Shown: piece by piece, positions 17,404-26,983 of the stretch
Layout of the letters: each line of letters opens with the position of its first letter
How positions within the stretch are numbered: the stretch's first letter is position 1
From: Anaerolineae bacterium
GTDB lineage: Bacteria; Chloroflexota; Anaerolineae; JACIWR01
Reading direction: 5' to 3'
DNA: 52,933 nt
Assembly: GCA_024653325.1 (NCBI GenBank)
Contig: JANLFX010000012.1
Location: forward strand, 1-52,933
Made by a program: the position numbers and the translations under genes
The notes under the pieces: model-generated
What the model saw: only the letters and a program-made list of their open reading frames with translations
What the model was told of the DNA's origin: nothing
The model's database searches: none

Positions 17404-19608
17404 TTATCTCAGAATCAGATCCACATCTGTGGTCTCCATGCCAGCCACGACGACCACACCCGGTACTGCATCGTAGTACAGAAGGCCATCAATCACCGCC
17501 TCACCCAGCACGGTGTAAGTCCCTGGCGCGACGCCGTCGAAGCGATAAGTGCCGTTTGCGGCATTCGAGATAGTCTCGGCGACGATGGTCGAACCCTGCA
17601 TCAGGGTCACCGTTGCCCGGCCGATGGGCACCAGGTACGAGCCATCCCAGATCATCGTCACCCCGCTGATGGAGCCGGCGGTGGGTGGCGTGGGGGTATT
17701 CGTCGGCGTGGGGACGGGCACCACCCCCCCGCTGCTGACCGGCACCGAGATAGGTCCGGAAACATTGTTAGCCTCATTCGACTCTACGATTTGCTCGTAG
17801 CTATCGGCCCAGGCGAAGATCTGATGATAGCCCGCTTCGATAAAGCCGCTGTCGTGCGGGATGGTGAGCGTAATACTCTGCCCCGCGCCCAGGTACGAGA
17901 CCCCGCGCCACTGGAAGCTGACCATCCCGCGCAGGGTGTCCAGGGTGGGGGTGACGGGATTCATGGTGTCGTACAGGTCCACCCAGAACAGGTTGCCGGC
18001 CGCCAGTTGGCCATTGTTGGCCACCACCACGGTGAAAGTAATCGGGTCGGTGACCGAGATGACTCCCGTGGGCTCCGCGCTGAAATGGGTGATGACTAGA
18101 TCAGGTGGCGCTGTGGTAGGAGTAGGTGTTGGGGTAGGAGGAGCGTGCTGGATTATACCGATGGCCTGGACAAGAGCGTCACGGAGTCGGCTGTGAAAAT
18201 CAATGCTGAGCTGTCCATCGGCCACGGACACCGTGAACTGCCGGTCCACGACCACGTACTGCCGATTACCGGCAGCGGCAAAGATGTCGAAGTTGTCCAA
18301 CACCTGGCTGCCCTCAATGGATACATCGAACCGGCGGCGGTTTGTGCGGTTATATTGGTGCTCAATGAACCTGAGGACAACGTCATAAGTTCCATTAGGA
18401 ATGTTATCGAACCGGTATCCGAAATCTGTGCCATACCGCCGGCATTTAAACAGGGTCTGTCCCGGGTCAGGCAAAGGGTTGCCCGCCGAGTCACGGACAG
18501 TGTAGGTCTGACCAGAGGTGTCTCCTCCCACGCTCGATCCCGTGTATCCCCAGCTTCCGGCGGTATAGGCCCGGTCCGCCTCCCACGTGTGACCCTCGTA
18601 GCTCACACTGCCACACAGGCCGGTGTTCACGTACCGTTCGTAGGCAGGCACGAAAGGCGTCGGTGTGGCCGTGAGTGTCGGCGTGGGGGTCACGCCCTGC
18701 ACCAGGGCCGTGTCCTGCCGGCCATAGCCTTGCACCACGATAGTATGCCCGGCTACCAGTCCCTCAGGAGCCACGCCGCTCAGATTAAAAGTGAAAGTGC
18801 CATCGGCCCTGATCACGGTGGTGGCCGTTACGCTGGCGTCGTTAATGTCCCGCAGGGTAATCGTCTGCCCCGGCTGACCGGTGCCAGTGACCACGGTGGA
18901 CCCGGCCAGCACCGGTTCGGAGATGGCCAGGGGCAAAGGAGTGGGGGTGAAAGTCGGCGTGTAAGTAGGTGTCGGCGTTTCCGTGGGCGTCCCGGTGGGT
19001 GTCGGCGTGTCGGTAGGTGTTGCCGTAGGACCCAAGGTGGGGATAGGCGGCAGGGTCGGGGGCAACACGCCGCCATGGGATTGCCCGGTCAGACCAAAGC
19101 CCTCGTTAATCATCTCCGCCCGGCCTGTCAATCTGACGCTTTGCCGGATGCTGGAAAGAAAGGGGGTGAGAATCTCCAGGTTGTAATCCACTTCTACCAC
19201 GACGCGGTCGCCTGGCCCACCAGCGTCATCCTCACCGCTAGGGTTACCCTCACTTGGCGGACCAAATATGCGGATGACTAACGCCCCCGGTTGATCGTAG
19301 TGGGGATAAGGGTACATATAATCCACATAACGGATAGGTATACCCAAAGATTCCCGGTACGCCACGTCCTTGATGGAAGCCACCCGGTCCGGATCGCCTG
19401 ACCATCCCGGCAGGGACATCTCGGCTGCCGTCTTATCCTGCCCGGTAATAGCGTAGCGGGCTGCCGCGCGCGCCGCGTTCTGGACGGTGACGTAGGCCTG
19501 AAACACCCGCGCGGTCTCAATAATCAAGAAGGTGGTGATCAGGAGAACCGGCAGAACGAGGGCGAACTCCAGCAATCCCTGGCCTTTTTGTTTCTTTAGA
19601 AAACTCAT
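17404..19608 (-). CDS. Mosaic TadE-type surface protein with malectin and CARDB domains
   Basis: The preferred start is MSFLKK at 19608, eight bases after AGGAG. Domains in order: a TadE head (KGQGLLEFALVLPVLLITTF, then QNAARAAARYAITG); a 60-residue T/P-rich stalk; an Ig-like bacterial domain (VTGTGQPGQTITL); a malectin-like carbohydrate-binding domain (YERYVNTGL to IGIIQHA); a second T/P linker; a CARDB adhesion domain (PDLVITHFSAEP); and a carboxypeptidase-regulatory-like beta-sandwich at the end. This suggests a pilus-associated adhesin anchored through the TadE head. It is first in the tad block, with its own promoter. Confidence 0.83.
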   Translation of the reverse strand: MSFLKKQKGQGLLEFALVLPVLLITTFLIIETARVFQAYVTVQNAARAAARYAITGQDKTAAEMSLPGWSGDPDRVASIKDVAYRESLGIPIRYVDYMYPYPHYDQPGALVIRIFGPPSEGNPSGEDDAGGPGDRVVVEVDYNLEILTPFLSSIRQSVRLTGRAEMINEGFGLTGQSHGGVLPPTLPPIPTLGPTATPTDTPTPTGTPTETPTPTYTPTFTPTPLPLAISEPVLAGSTVVTGTGQPGQTITLRDINDASVTATTVIRADGTFTFNLSGVAPEGLVAGHTIVVQGYGRQDTALVQGVTPTPTLTATPTPFVPAYERYVNTGLCGSVSYEGHTWEADRAYTAGSWGYTGSSVGGDTSGQTYTVRDSAGNPLPDPGQTLFKCRRYGTDFGYRFDNIPNGTYDVVLRFIEHQYNRTNRRRFDVSIEGSQVLDNFDIFAAAGNRQYVVVDRQFTVSVADGQLSIDFHSRLRDALVQAIGIIQHAPPTPTPTPTTAPPDLVITHFSAEPTGVISVTDPITFTVVVANNGQLAAGNLFWVDLYDTMNPVTPTLDTLRGMVSFQWRGVSYLGAGQSITLTIPHDSGFIEAGYHQIFAWADSYEQIVESNEANNVSGPISVPVSSGGVVPVPTPTNTPTPPTAGSISGVTMIWDGSYLVPIGRATVTLMQGSTIVAETISNAANGTYRFDGVAPGTYTVLGEAVIDGLLYYDAVPGVVVVAGMETTDVDLILR

Positions 19609-19701
19609 CGGCATTACTCCTCATGCGCGCAAGGCAGCATAATCGGACTGCTGCAATCCCACCAGGGGCAACGTTATCTTAGTGTTACGTTATTATGCTT
19701 A

Positions 19702-19731
19702 ATTATAACCCTGTGGGCAGCAATGCGACAA
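19702..19731 (-). promoter_or_regulatory. Predicted promoter of the tad block
   Basis: On the minus strand: TTGTCG (19726-19731), 18-bp spacer, TATAAT (19702-19707). The first gene begins about 95 bp downstream. Confidence 0.5.
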
Positions 19732-19805
19732 TAGGATAATGGTACTAATGGCCAAATCCCACTGTCCAGACCTCAATTGGTGGCCTGCGATCACGCATTA
19801 CGCAA

Positions 19806-22187
19806 TTACGCATTACGTGTTGCGTGTTGTGTGGTGAAATCCAGTTCCACCTGCGCCGCGTCCTGGAGGGTGAATCCCAGTTCGATCACACCGGCGGCAA
19901 CCTGCTGAGCCTGGCGTCGTCGCCCATTTACACGACAGCCAGTTACCCGATAATCCGTCGGCACTGCAAAAAGCAACCGGCCGTATTGTTCCCCAGGTTT
20001 TTCCAGGCGCAGGATCAGGGTGCGTCCCTTTTCCCACGTGCCCTGCCAGGATGCGTCTGCTACTTCCACTGCGCCCTGGGCGACATGGAAAGTGGATGTC
20101 AGCAGTTCTGGCCGGTCGGAGACGGGTTTGAAAAGAAGCAACACGGTCTCGTGGGGCTGATGTCGCCCGATGGTCAGGCTGCCCTCCACCTGGCCCAGGT
20201 AGCGGCGCCGCCAGTAATTGTAGACGTGGTAGTACCCTTTCGGCAGGCCCAGCGCGTCCAGGTCCAGAGTGGTGCTTACGGTATGATCCTCCCAGTTGAT
20301 GCAGGCCACTACCACCCCCTCGCCCCACGGCCGCGAGATGGGCAGCATCAAAAGACGCGGCATTTCGTGTTCGAAGAGGTCCAGTGTGCGAGCGGCCTGC
20401 CCCAGGGGTGGCAGAATCTGGCGCAGGTACTTGAGTCGCCCCGGGCGCAGGGTGACCAGGTTATCGCTGAGAAACGCCGCTCCGCCGGAGAGCCCGATCA
20501 GGGTAGTAGCAGTGCGCATCTCGTTGAGTTTGAGGTCCGATTCGTCGTCGCGGGTGCGGATCAGCAGGCAGTCGGGGTCGTTGACCCACCAGTGATTGTG
20601 GATAAAGGCGCGGGTCATGACGTTTCGCAGGGCGTTCTCCATGGCGGGCATGGACAGGTCTTGCCAGAAAGGCTTCCAGTTGGGAGCTACGTCCGGTCCG
20701 ATGCGCATTCCGTCCACCAGCCCCAGGCATGGTCCCAGCGGAGCGCCGCATCCCAGGAGAAAGGCGTCATTGCCAATAGCCTGGCGGATGATGCTCACCC
20801 CCTGGCGCAACGCCTGAGCACGGGTTATCTGTGGATCGTGTCGGCGACCGGGGAGCGCTGCGGCGAAAAGGAAGTCTATCTTGAACAGCTCGTAGCCCCA
20901 CTCCTGGCGCATGGTGCGGAAGGTATCCGCCAGCCAGTCCTGGACCTGGGGATGGGTGAGGTCGAGGGCGTAGACGGGGCCACGGCCCATGTGCGTCCAG
21001 GCGACCACGGGTTCGCCAGCCTCATCGCGCAGCAACCAATCGGGGTGAGCGGTGACCAGAGGAGCTTCGGCCTCCACACCAAAGGGGGCGGTCCAGATGC
21101 CCGGTCGCCGCCCGGCGGCCTTGATCTGGCGAGCCAGGGCGGCCATGTCCGCGGGGAATTTGTCGGCGTCCACATGCAGCCAGTCGCCGATAGCCGCCTG
21201 GTAGCCGTCGTCTATGAGAACGTAGTCCAGGGGCAGGCGCTGGCTTTCGATTAGTTGCAGGTTGTCGAGTACATCGTCGGCAGTGTTTTCGCCGTAGAAG
21301 TAGTACCAGGTACACCAGCCAGTAGGAGGGTTATCCGCCGGCCGGGCGTGCATGGTCTCGCCCAATCGCGCGGCGTAGCTTTCCAGCAGAGCCAGCGGAT
21401 CCTCCCCGGCAGTCAGGGTCAGCCTCTCGGAGAAGAGCCGCTCGCCGGGTTGCAAGGCGATCCCGTCGGCGTAGCAGATGGCCTGCAAATGGGTGAACTG
21501 CAACTGTTCATCTAGTTCCAGGCGCACCTCGGCCAGTTGGTCAGCGAGGGTGATGAAGCCTATCAGGAGGCTTATCCCCTGGGCCAGCGGTGGGCGGGGA
21601 GCGATGACGGTGACCCATTCGCTGTTGATACCTCTGGTCGGAGTGTGGGGTTGATGCTTGAGGCGATAATCATCGTTCTGGGGGTCCACGTAGGTGCCGT
21701 TATCGGTGTGGCGGGCAAAGGTAGGCGACCAGGACTGCCAGCCGTTCTGGTATACGCTCCAGTATCTGGCTGGCGTGCCCAGTTCGAGAGCGCCGTCCCC
21801 GGCGGGGAGGTCGAGGACGCGGAGTTCGTCTATCTGCACTGGTTGGTTGCCCACGTTGGTCACTTCCAGCCACAGGTCCAGTCCCTTGCCGGGCCGCAGA
21901 CGCCAGTCCAGCTTAATATGTCCGTCCGCGCGGCTGAACTCCATCTCTGTCTGTCCGATGCCGTAGGATACTTCCGGGCCACGCAGGCTGAGCTGCCTGG
22001 ATTCGTTAGCCTCCCGCAGGCCTGGAGCCGGCGGGAAGCTTTTCAGTACGCGGTAGCTCACGGCAGCGGTGGCCCCTTGCAGGACGGGAACGGCCTCAAA
22101 GATCACGTCGCACGTGCCGCTCTCCGGATGCAGGGTCAAGCGGTCGCGGATGTGGATTCCGTTTTGAGGGAACACGGTTCCATTCAT
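19806..22187 (-). CDS. GH36-type alpha-galactosidase
   Basis: This hydrolase of clan GH-D removes alpha-galactosyl residues from oligosaccharides. The 793 residues comprise an N-terminal beta-supersandwich (about 1-280), a TIM barrel with DYVLIDDGYQAAIGDW and WTAPFGVEA, and a C-terminal beta-domain. The catalytic nucleophile is D438 in FKIDFLF and the acid/base D499 in MRIGPDV. There is no signal peptide, so it is cytoplasmic and would act on imported oligosaccharides. No transporter or sugar regulator lies beside it. The start has GGGGAGA six bases upstream. Confidence 0.9.
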   Translation of the reverse strand: MNGTVFPQNGIHIRDRLTLHPESGTCDVIFEAVPVLQGATAAVSYRVLKSFPPAPGLREANESRQLSLRGPEVSYGIGQTEMEFSRADGHIKLDWRLRPGKGLDLWLEVTNVGNQPVQIDELRVLDLPAGDGALELGTPARYWSVYQNGWQSWSPTFARHTDNGTYVDPQNDDYRLKHQPHTPTRGINSEWVTVIAPRPPLAQGISLLIGFITLADQLAEVRLELDEQLQFTHLQAICYADGIALQPGERLFSERLTLTAGEDPLALLESYAARLGETMHARPADNPPTGWCTWYYFYGENTADDVLDNLQLIESQRLPLDYVLIDDGYQAAIGDWLHVDADKFPADMAALARQIKAAGRRPGIWTAPFGVEAEAPLVTAHPDWLLRDEAGEPVVAWTHMGRGPVYALDLTHPQVQDWLADTFRTMRQEWGYELFKIDFLFAAALPGRRHDPQITRAQALRQGVSIIRQAIGNDAFLLGCGAPLGPCLGLVDGMRIGPDVAPNWKPFWQDLSMPAMENALRNVMTRAFIHNHWWVNDPDCLLIRTRDDESDLKLNEMRTATTLIGLSGGAAFLSDNLVTLRPGRLKYLRQILPPLGQAARTLDLFEHEMPRLLMLPISRPWGEGVVVACINWEDHTVSTTLDLDALGLPKGYYHVYNYWRRRYLGQVEGSLTIGRHQPHETVLLLFKPVSDRPELLTSTFHVAQGAVEVADASWQGTWEKGRTLILRLEKPGEQYGRLLFAVPTDYRVTGCRVNGRRRQAQQVAAGVIELGFTLQDAAQVELDFTTQHATRNA

Positions 22188-22235
22188 CGGTTGTCTCCCC
22201 TGGTGCGCTGCTAGCCGAAGGAAAGGAGGCGTATT

Positions 22236-22502
22236 TTACAATGCGCGATAAACTTCGCGGCGGTGTCGAACGTAATGGATGGTGATTAGCTTCGTTTGAA
22301 CATCAACTTCATACACGATCCGATAGTCACCCACCCGAATGCGATATAGCCGTTCAGTAGTGGACAACTTGACTGCCTGGCGTGGAAAGGGCTCAGACCC
22401 TAAATCCTCAATCCGTTTCATCACACGGGATACAAGTGTTTTTGGAAGACGCCGCAGATCTTTTTCCACAGACGGCTTGAAGTTAATACTATAGTAGTCC
22501 AT
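22236..22502 (-). CDS. RelE/ParE-family toxin
   Basis: This 88-residue protein shows the RelE fold pattern: FKPSVEKDLRRLPKTLVSRV, ERLYRIRVGDYRIVYEVD and ITIHYVRHRREVYR. RelE toxins cleave mRNA in the ribosome, and ParE members inhibit gyrase. The C-terminal basic HYVRHRREVYR favours RelE. It overlaps the upstream antitoxin gene by 14 bases. Confidence 0.9.
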   Translation of the reverse strand: MDYYSINFKPSVEKDLRRLPKTLVSRVMKRIEDLGSEPFPRQAVKLSTTERLYRIRVGDYRIVYEVDVQTKLITIHYVRHRREVYRAL

Positions 22503-22680
22503 TTTCCTTCAGTCGCCGTTTCATCTCATCCAGGCTGATAGGCTGTTCCTCCCGACGTTCGGCAATTACTGCCAGATCGTGCAGGTCTTCTAAAAGCTGT
22601 TCATATCGTTTGACCGGAAGTATCACGGCGGTTCTTTCGCCTTTACTGTTAACCACATATTGCTCACGTAAGGCATCCAT
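22489..22680 (-). CDS. Phd/YefM-family antitoxin
   Basis: This 63-residue protein contains the Phd/YefM-type segment YVVNSKGERTAVILPVKRYE, followed by EQLLEDLHDLAVIAERREE and a C-terminal toxin-binding tail. The ATG at 22680 has AGAGGTG six bases upstream; a GTG at 22689 is a less likely start. It overlaps the RelE toxin and lies 22 bp before the GlyRS stop region, so read-through from glyS may also express the pair. Confidence 0.87.
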   Translation of the reverse strand: MDALREQYVVNSKGERTAVILPVKRYEQLLEDLHDLAVIAERREEQPISLDEMKRRLKENGLL

Positions 22681-22702
22681 GTTCAGCACCTCTTTTCACT
22701 GT

Positions 22703-25700
22703 TTAGAACCCCTCCACCTTGCTCAGGTCCACGATGCCGTGGGTTAGGGCAGCGATGCGCTGCAACAGGGCCAGGCGATTCTCGCGCAAGGCGGGGTCCT
22801 CGGCCATGACCAGCACGTCGTCGAAGAAGCGGTTGATGACCGGGATCATGGGCTGGAGCGCAGTAAACAGCTCATCCACGGTGCTCTGTGGCGTGACCTG
22901 CGCCCGTGCCTCCAGGTAGGCCTGATGCAGGGCGGTGGTCGCCGGCTCGACGAAGCGCGCCGGATCCAAAGGGAACTCTTCCACGAAGGTGCGCACGATG
23001 CGCACGCAGCGCGCGTAGGCGTTGAGCAGGTCCATCCAGTCGTCGCGCTCTACCCAGCGGGCCAGGTCGGCCACGGTCTGAGCGGCCAGATGTGGATCGT
23101 GGGCCCGTTCGGCCAGGACGGCATCCACCACGTCGTAGCGGTATCCCTGTTCCAGAAGCCAGCCCCGCAATCGTTGCGTGATGAAAGCCAGCACCTCTGC
23201 CTGAACCTCGGCATCGGCCGGGACGGGAAGTTGGGCGGCGGCCATGCTCACCGCTTGGCGCAGGTCAAGGTGAATAGCGCGCCCGACGAGGGTTTGCACC
23301 AGGCCCAAGGCCGCCCGTCGCAGAGCATAGGGATCAGCAGAACCGGTGGGCACCAGGCCGACGGCGAACAGCCCCACCAGGCTGTCCAGGCGGTCCGCCA
23401 GCCCGATAACGACGCCCGGTTTGCTGGCGGGCAGGGCGTCACCGGCAAAGCGGGGCAGGTAGTGCTCGAAAATCGCCTGGGCCACAGCCTCGTTCTCGCC
23501 GCCTATGTGCGCGTACTCGCGGCCCATGATCCCCTGCAGACTGGTCAACTCGATGACCATCTGGGTGGCCAGGTCGGCCTTGCACAGGCGCACAGCCCGC
23601 CGGGTGACGGACATCTCCTCTGCGGTGAGCCCCAGCAGTTCCCCCAGTTCAGGAGCCAGCTTTTCCAGGCGGTGGGCCTTGTCCAGCACCGAGCCCAGTT
23701 TCTCCTGGAAGGTCAGGGTATCCAGCCGTGGTAGGAAAGACTCCAGCGGCTGGCGGGTATCGGCGCGGAAGAAGAAATCGGCGTCGGCGAAGCGGGCGGT
23801 GAGCACTTCTTCGTTGCCGTGGCGCACCACATCCAGGTGCTCGCTGCCACCGTTGCGCACAGCGATAAAGTAGGGGAGCAAGTTCCCCGACTCGTCCACC
23901 ACGGGGAAGTAGCGTTGGTGCTTTTTCATGACGGTGATGAGCACGTCGCGGGGCAGAGCCAGGTATTTCGGGTCGAATTCTCCGCGCAGGGCGGTGGGTT
24001 GCTCCACCAGGTTAGTGACCTCGTCCAAAAGAGCCGGGTCGTCGGGGATAGTCCCCCCCACTTCCGCTGCCAGCCGTACAATCTGCTCTCTGATGTTTTC
24101 GCGGCGCTGGGCCACATCCACCACGATGCCGTGAGTTTCCATGGTGGTCAGGTAATCCTCAGCGCGGGCGATGGTCAATTCCGGCGAGCGGAGGGGCCGC
24201 AGACCACGAGTGATGCGTCCGCTGCGCACGCCGGCATACTCGAAATCTATCACCGTCTCGCCCAGCAGGGCCACGATCCAGCGAATAGGGCGTGAGAAGG
24301 ATACGCCGCTCTCGTTCCAGCGCATGGTGAGCGGGAAGCGCAGGCTGGCGATCAGGCGCGGCAGGTTTTCGGCGAGGACCACCGTGGCCGGCTGACCGGT
24401 CTCCACCTTGAGGGCTACGACGTATTGACCACCATCCATCTCGCGCACTTCCAGGCTTTCCAGCGGCACTCCCTGAGCGCGGGCGAAACCCTCGGCGGCG
24501 CGGGTAGGCTTGCCCTCGGCGAAGCCGATCTTGGCCGGCGGCCCTTTGACCACCTGCTCTACATCGCGTTGACGCGGGGCTACATCTTCGACGAAGATCA
24601 TCAGTCGTCGCGGTGTTCCCATGACCCGGATAGACCCGTGCTCAAGCCGCAGCTCCTGGAGCAGATTGGGTGTCAACTCCTGTAACTGTTCGATGGCGGA
24701 CGTCAGGTCTCCGGCCGGTAGCTCCTCAGTGCCGATCTCGAGTAAGAGGTTGGAAAGTTGGAAGGTTGGAAGGTTGGGTTGGGTGGTTAGGCGGTTGGGT
24801 GGTTGCAGGGTTGCAGACCTCCGCTCTTCCTTCCGTACCCAGGGAAACCCCATCTCCTCCCGTTGCTGCACGTAGGCTTTGGCCACCTCCCGCGACAGAT
24901 CGCGCATGCGGGCGAAGTAGCGAGCCCGTTCGGTGACACCGACAGCGCCGCGCGCGTCGAGGACGTTGAAGGTGTGCGAGCAACGCAGCACGTAATCGTG
25001 CGCGGGGATCACCAGACCGCGCTGCAGGGCGCTCCGCGCCTCGGCCTCGTACAAGTTGTACATTTCGACCAGCCGCTCTACGTCGGCCTGCTCAAAATCG
25101 TAGATACAGTGCTCGATCTCGCTGCGCAAAAGAATCTCACCGTAGGTGTGCGTGCCATCCCAATTTATCTCCCACACACTGCGCACACCCTGTAGCGGGA
25201 TCATCAAGCGCTCCAGGCCGTAGGTGATCTCCACCGAGACCGGGTCCAGGGCGAAGCCGCCAGCCTGCTGGAAGTAGGTGAACTGGGTAATCTCCTGGCC
25301 GTCGCACCACACCTCCCAGCCCAAACCCCAGGCCCCCAGCGCCGGCGACTCCCAGTTGTCCTCCACGAAGCGGATGTCGTGCTCACGGCGATTTAACCCC
25401 AGCGCTTCCAGGCTCTCCAGATAAAGCTCCTGGGGGTTGCCGGGGTCGGGTTTAAGGATGACCTGATACTGGTAGTGCAGTTGCATGCGGTTGGGATTCT
25501 CGCCGTAACGTCCATCGTCCGGGCGATAGGAGGGCTCCACGTAGCCCACGTTCCACGGTTCCGGTCCCAGGACCCGCAGCACCGTGGCCGGGTTAATCGT
25601 CCCTGCCCCCACCTTCTCGCTGTATGGCTGCCAGATGAGACAGCCGTGTTCGGCCCAGAAACGCTCCAGGCGCATGATGGCTTCTTGAAAGGTTAATGGT

Positions 25701-25708
25701 TTACTCAT
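22703..25708 (-). CDS. glyS: Glycyl-tRNA synthetase, fused alpha and beta subunits
   Basis: This enzyme charges tRNA-Gly with glycine. It is the bacterial alpha2-beta2 type with both chains fused. Residues 1-290 match GlyQ ([47 protein letters not shown]). Residues from 321 match GlyS ([15 protein letters not shown]), with an HD-like middle domain and a C-terminal anticodon-binding domain. Residues 294-320 form a linker rich in Q, P, T and L, encoded by a TTGGAAGG-type simple repeat. Fusions of this kind are known in some phyla. It shares eight bases with the upstream mazG gene. Confidence 0.96.
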   Translation of the reverse strand: MSKPLTFQEAIMRLERFWAEHGCLIWQPYSEKVGAGTINPATVLRVLGPEPWNVGYVEPSYRPDDGRYGENPNRMQLHYQYQVILKPDPGNPQELYLESLEALGLNRREHDIRFVEDNWESPALGAWGLGWEVWCDGQEITQFTYFQQAGGFALDPVSVEITYGLERLMIPLQGVRSVWEINWDGTHTYGEILLRSEIEHCIYDFEQADVERLVEMYNLYEAEARSALQRGLVIPAHDYVLRCSHTFNVLDARGAVGVTERARYFARMRDLSREVAKAYVQQREEMGFPWVRKEERRSATLQPPNRLTTQPNLPTFQLSNLLLEIGTEELPAGDLTSAIEQLQELTPNLLQELRLEHGSIRVMGTPRRLMIFVEDVAPRQRDVEQVVKGPPAKIGFAEGKPTRAAEGFARAQGVPLESLEVREMDGGQYVVALKVETGQPATVVLAENLPRLIASLRFPLTMRWNESGVSFSRPIRWIVALLGETVIDFEYAGVRSGRITRGLRPLRSPELTIARAEDYLTTMETHGIVVDVAQRRENIREQIVRLAAEVGGTIPDDPALLDEVTNLVEQPTALRGEFDPKYLALPRDVLITVMKKHQRYFPVVDESGNLLPYFIAVRNGGSEHLDVVRHGNEEVLTARFADADFFFRADTRQPLESFLPRLDTLTFQEKLGSVLDKAHRLEKLAPELGELLGLTAEEMSVTRRAVRLCKADLATQMVIELTSLQGIMGREYAHIGGENEAVAQAIFEHYLPRFAGDALPASKPGVVIGLADRLDSLVGLFAVGLVPTGSADPYALRRAALGLVQTLVGRAIHLDLRQAVSMAAAQLPVPADAEVQAEVLAFITQRLRGWLLEQGYRYDVVDAVLAERAHDPHLAAQTVADLARWVERDDWMDLLNAYARCVRIVRTFVEEFPLDPARFVEPATTALHQAYLEARAQVTPQSTVDELFTALQPMIPVINRFFDDVLVMAEDPALRENRLALLQRIAALTHGIVDLSKVEGF
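24747..24817. repeat. Simple GTTGG(A/G)-type repeat inside glyS
   Basis: About 70 bp of GTTGGAAG, GTTGG and GGTTG units on the plus strand lie exactly at the join between the alpha-like and beta-like parts of the GlyRS gene. They are read in frame as a low-complexity linker. Confidence 0.8.
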
Positions 25709-26096
25709 TCTCTCCTTTCATTCGTGCTAAATTCTCCGTTTGGCGGGCCAAATAGCGTTCCGTATCGGCCAGACCCTCCTCAATGCTGTACCGACTTGTA
25801 GCCTTGTGTTGATTGCCTACCAACGCCGCTTCCATGTCTATGCCGTACTGATAAGCCAGTTTGAACAGAAAGGTCATACAATCGGCCAGCTCCTCTGCCA
25901 GACGCGCCCGCAAAAGCTGTGGATCGTCCGGCTGGCGGCTGTCGGGTGCGTGATAGCCTTCCAGATAAAGCACCAGACGGGCCACTTCGCCCAGCTCTTC
26001 CAGAGCATGCACACAGGTCTGGCTGGGCAAGACGCGGTCCCATCCTCGTGCGCGATCGTATTCCTCCAACCAGGTTTGATACTCAGCGATGTGCAT
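25701..26096 (-). CDS. MazG-like nucleotide pyrophosphohydrolase
   Basis: This 131-residue all-alpha NTP-PPase hydrolyses nucleoside triphosphates to monophosphates, probably housecleaning of damaged or excess NTPs. Signature metal-binding residues are in [13 protein letters not shown] and in [16 protein letters not shown] (the ExxE and ExxD pattern). The start ATG overlaps the stop of the upstream HepT gene as TAATG and has GGAGG. It ends inside the start of glyS, so it is translationally linked to both. Confidence 0.85.
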   Translation of the reverse strand: MHIAEYQTWLEEYDRARGWDRVLPSQTCVHALEELGEVARLVLYLEGYHAPDSRQPDDPQLLRARLAEELADCMTFLFKLAYQYGIDMEAALVGNQHKATSRYSIEEGLADTERYLARQTENLARMKGENE

Positions 26097-26533
26097 TATT
26101 CCTCCAGGTAGCCCTCGCGGCGCAGGAAATCGTAGACGTACTCGATGAACAGCTCCAAGTTTGGCAGACCATGTTGCAGAATGTCATACACGCGGTCGGG
26201 ATCAATGGTCAGATATTCGTGAACAAGGATGTTACGGAACCGTGGTATTTTGTAAATCCTCTCGGCGAAGTCGCGAGGCAGCACCCCATGTTTACCCAGG
26301 CTGAGGATGACCTCGTCATATTCGTCGGCCAGCTCCAGGTCCAGACTGATGTGCAAATGGCTGGCAACATCCATCACACACTGAGCGGCTAATTGCAAGT
26401 AACGGAGTATCCCAGCCCACAGCATCGGATCGTCAGTCAATGCCTTTAACGTCCAACTCTGATAGGGACGCAGTTGGTCAATATAACCTCTGAGGGCTTG
26501 TAAGCGCCTGATGACAGATTCTATACGCACCAT
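26096..26533 (-). CDS. hepT: HepT-like toxin (module 2)
   Basis: This HEPN-domain RNase-type toxin has 145 residues. The diagnostic RX4HXY motif is intact as RNILVHEY. The rest is all-helical, as expected, with LQLAAQCVMDVASHLHI and a DFLRREGYLEE C-terminus. In characterised pairs the MntA partner silences HepT by adenylylating a Tyr in this motif. It lies three bases after its partner and is followed by mazG with a TAATG overlap. Confidence 0.92.
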   Translation of the reverse strand: MVRIESVIRRLQALRGYIDQLRPYQSWTLKALTDDPMLWAGILRYLQLAAQCVMDVASHLHISLDLELADEYDEVILSLGKHGVLPRDFAERIYKIPRFRNILVHEYLTIDPDRVYDILQHGLPNLELFIEYVYDFLRREGYLEE

Positions 26534-26536
26534 ATA

Positions 26537-26983
26537 TCACCACTGAAAGTTGGATGGCTGCCGGACACGACGCCGTTCCTCGATCCACTCAGCCAGCCGT
26601 TGCAGTTGGAGCTTCCGCAGAGGCTTGGTGTCTACATAGCGGCGGAAGGCAGCCGTCTCGAAGTCCACTCGCACGCCCGAGTCCGGCTCGTAGATACGCC
26701 GCCCGTAGCGCACCGCCTCCCAGGCCAAAAGCGGCGAGGCCCGGTTGAGGATGACCACGTCCACGTCGTCGCGGTGGAAAAGCGAGGTCAAATCGCCGAT
26801 AAGGTCAAGCTGCACATCGCTCCACCGCTCGCGGGGCACCCCCGGCCCCAGCAACACGGCGATGTCCACGTCCGAAAGCGGCCCCGCCGTCCCCTCCGCC
26901 TGCGAGCCGAAGAGGTAAGCAAGAACCACTCCCCGCTTACGGAATATGCGATGCAATTCAGGAAGATACGGTTCGATTTCCAT
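26537..26983 (-). CDS. mntA: MntA-like nucleotidyltransferase antitoxin (module 2)
   Basis: This minimal nucleotidyltransferase has 148 residues. The GSX10DXD motif is complete (GSQAEGTAGPLSDVDIAVLL), and a further acidic site is in DVDVVILNRA. It probably adenylylates the HepT encoded just downstream. Its start directly abuts the stop of the upstream HepT gene. Its core is nearly identical at the DNA level to the module 1 copy, while the last 40 residues diverge. Confidence 0.92.
   Translation of the reverse strand: MEIEPYLPELHRIFRKRGVVLAYLFGSQAEGTAGPLSDVDIAVLLGPGVPRERWSDVQLDLIGDLTSLFHRDDVDVVILNRASPLLAWEAVRYGRRIYEPDSGVRVDFETAAFRRYVDTKPLRKLQLQRLAEWIEERRRVRQPSNFQW

Noticed and set aside
18145-19281. 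378-residue open frame on the plus strand opposite the mosaic TadE gene
   Set aside because: It is antisense to a gene whose domains are all recognised, with no start signal.
19824-21254. 476-residue open frame on the plus strand within the alpha-galactosidase gene
   Set aside because: It is antisense to a clear GH36 gene and contains no recognised motif. GC-rich codon bias produces such frames.
24747-24817. Repeat tract in glyS considered as a CRISPR-like array
   Set aside because: Units are only 5-8 bp with no spacers, and the tract is read in frame.
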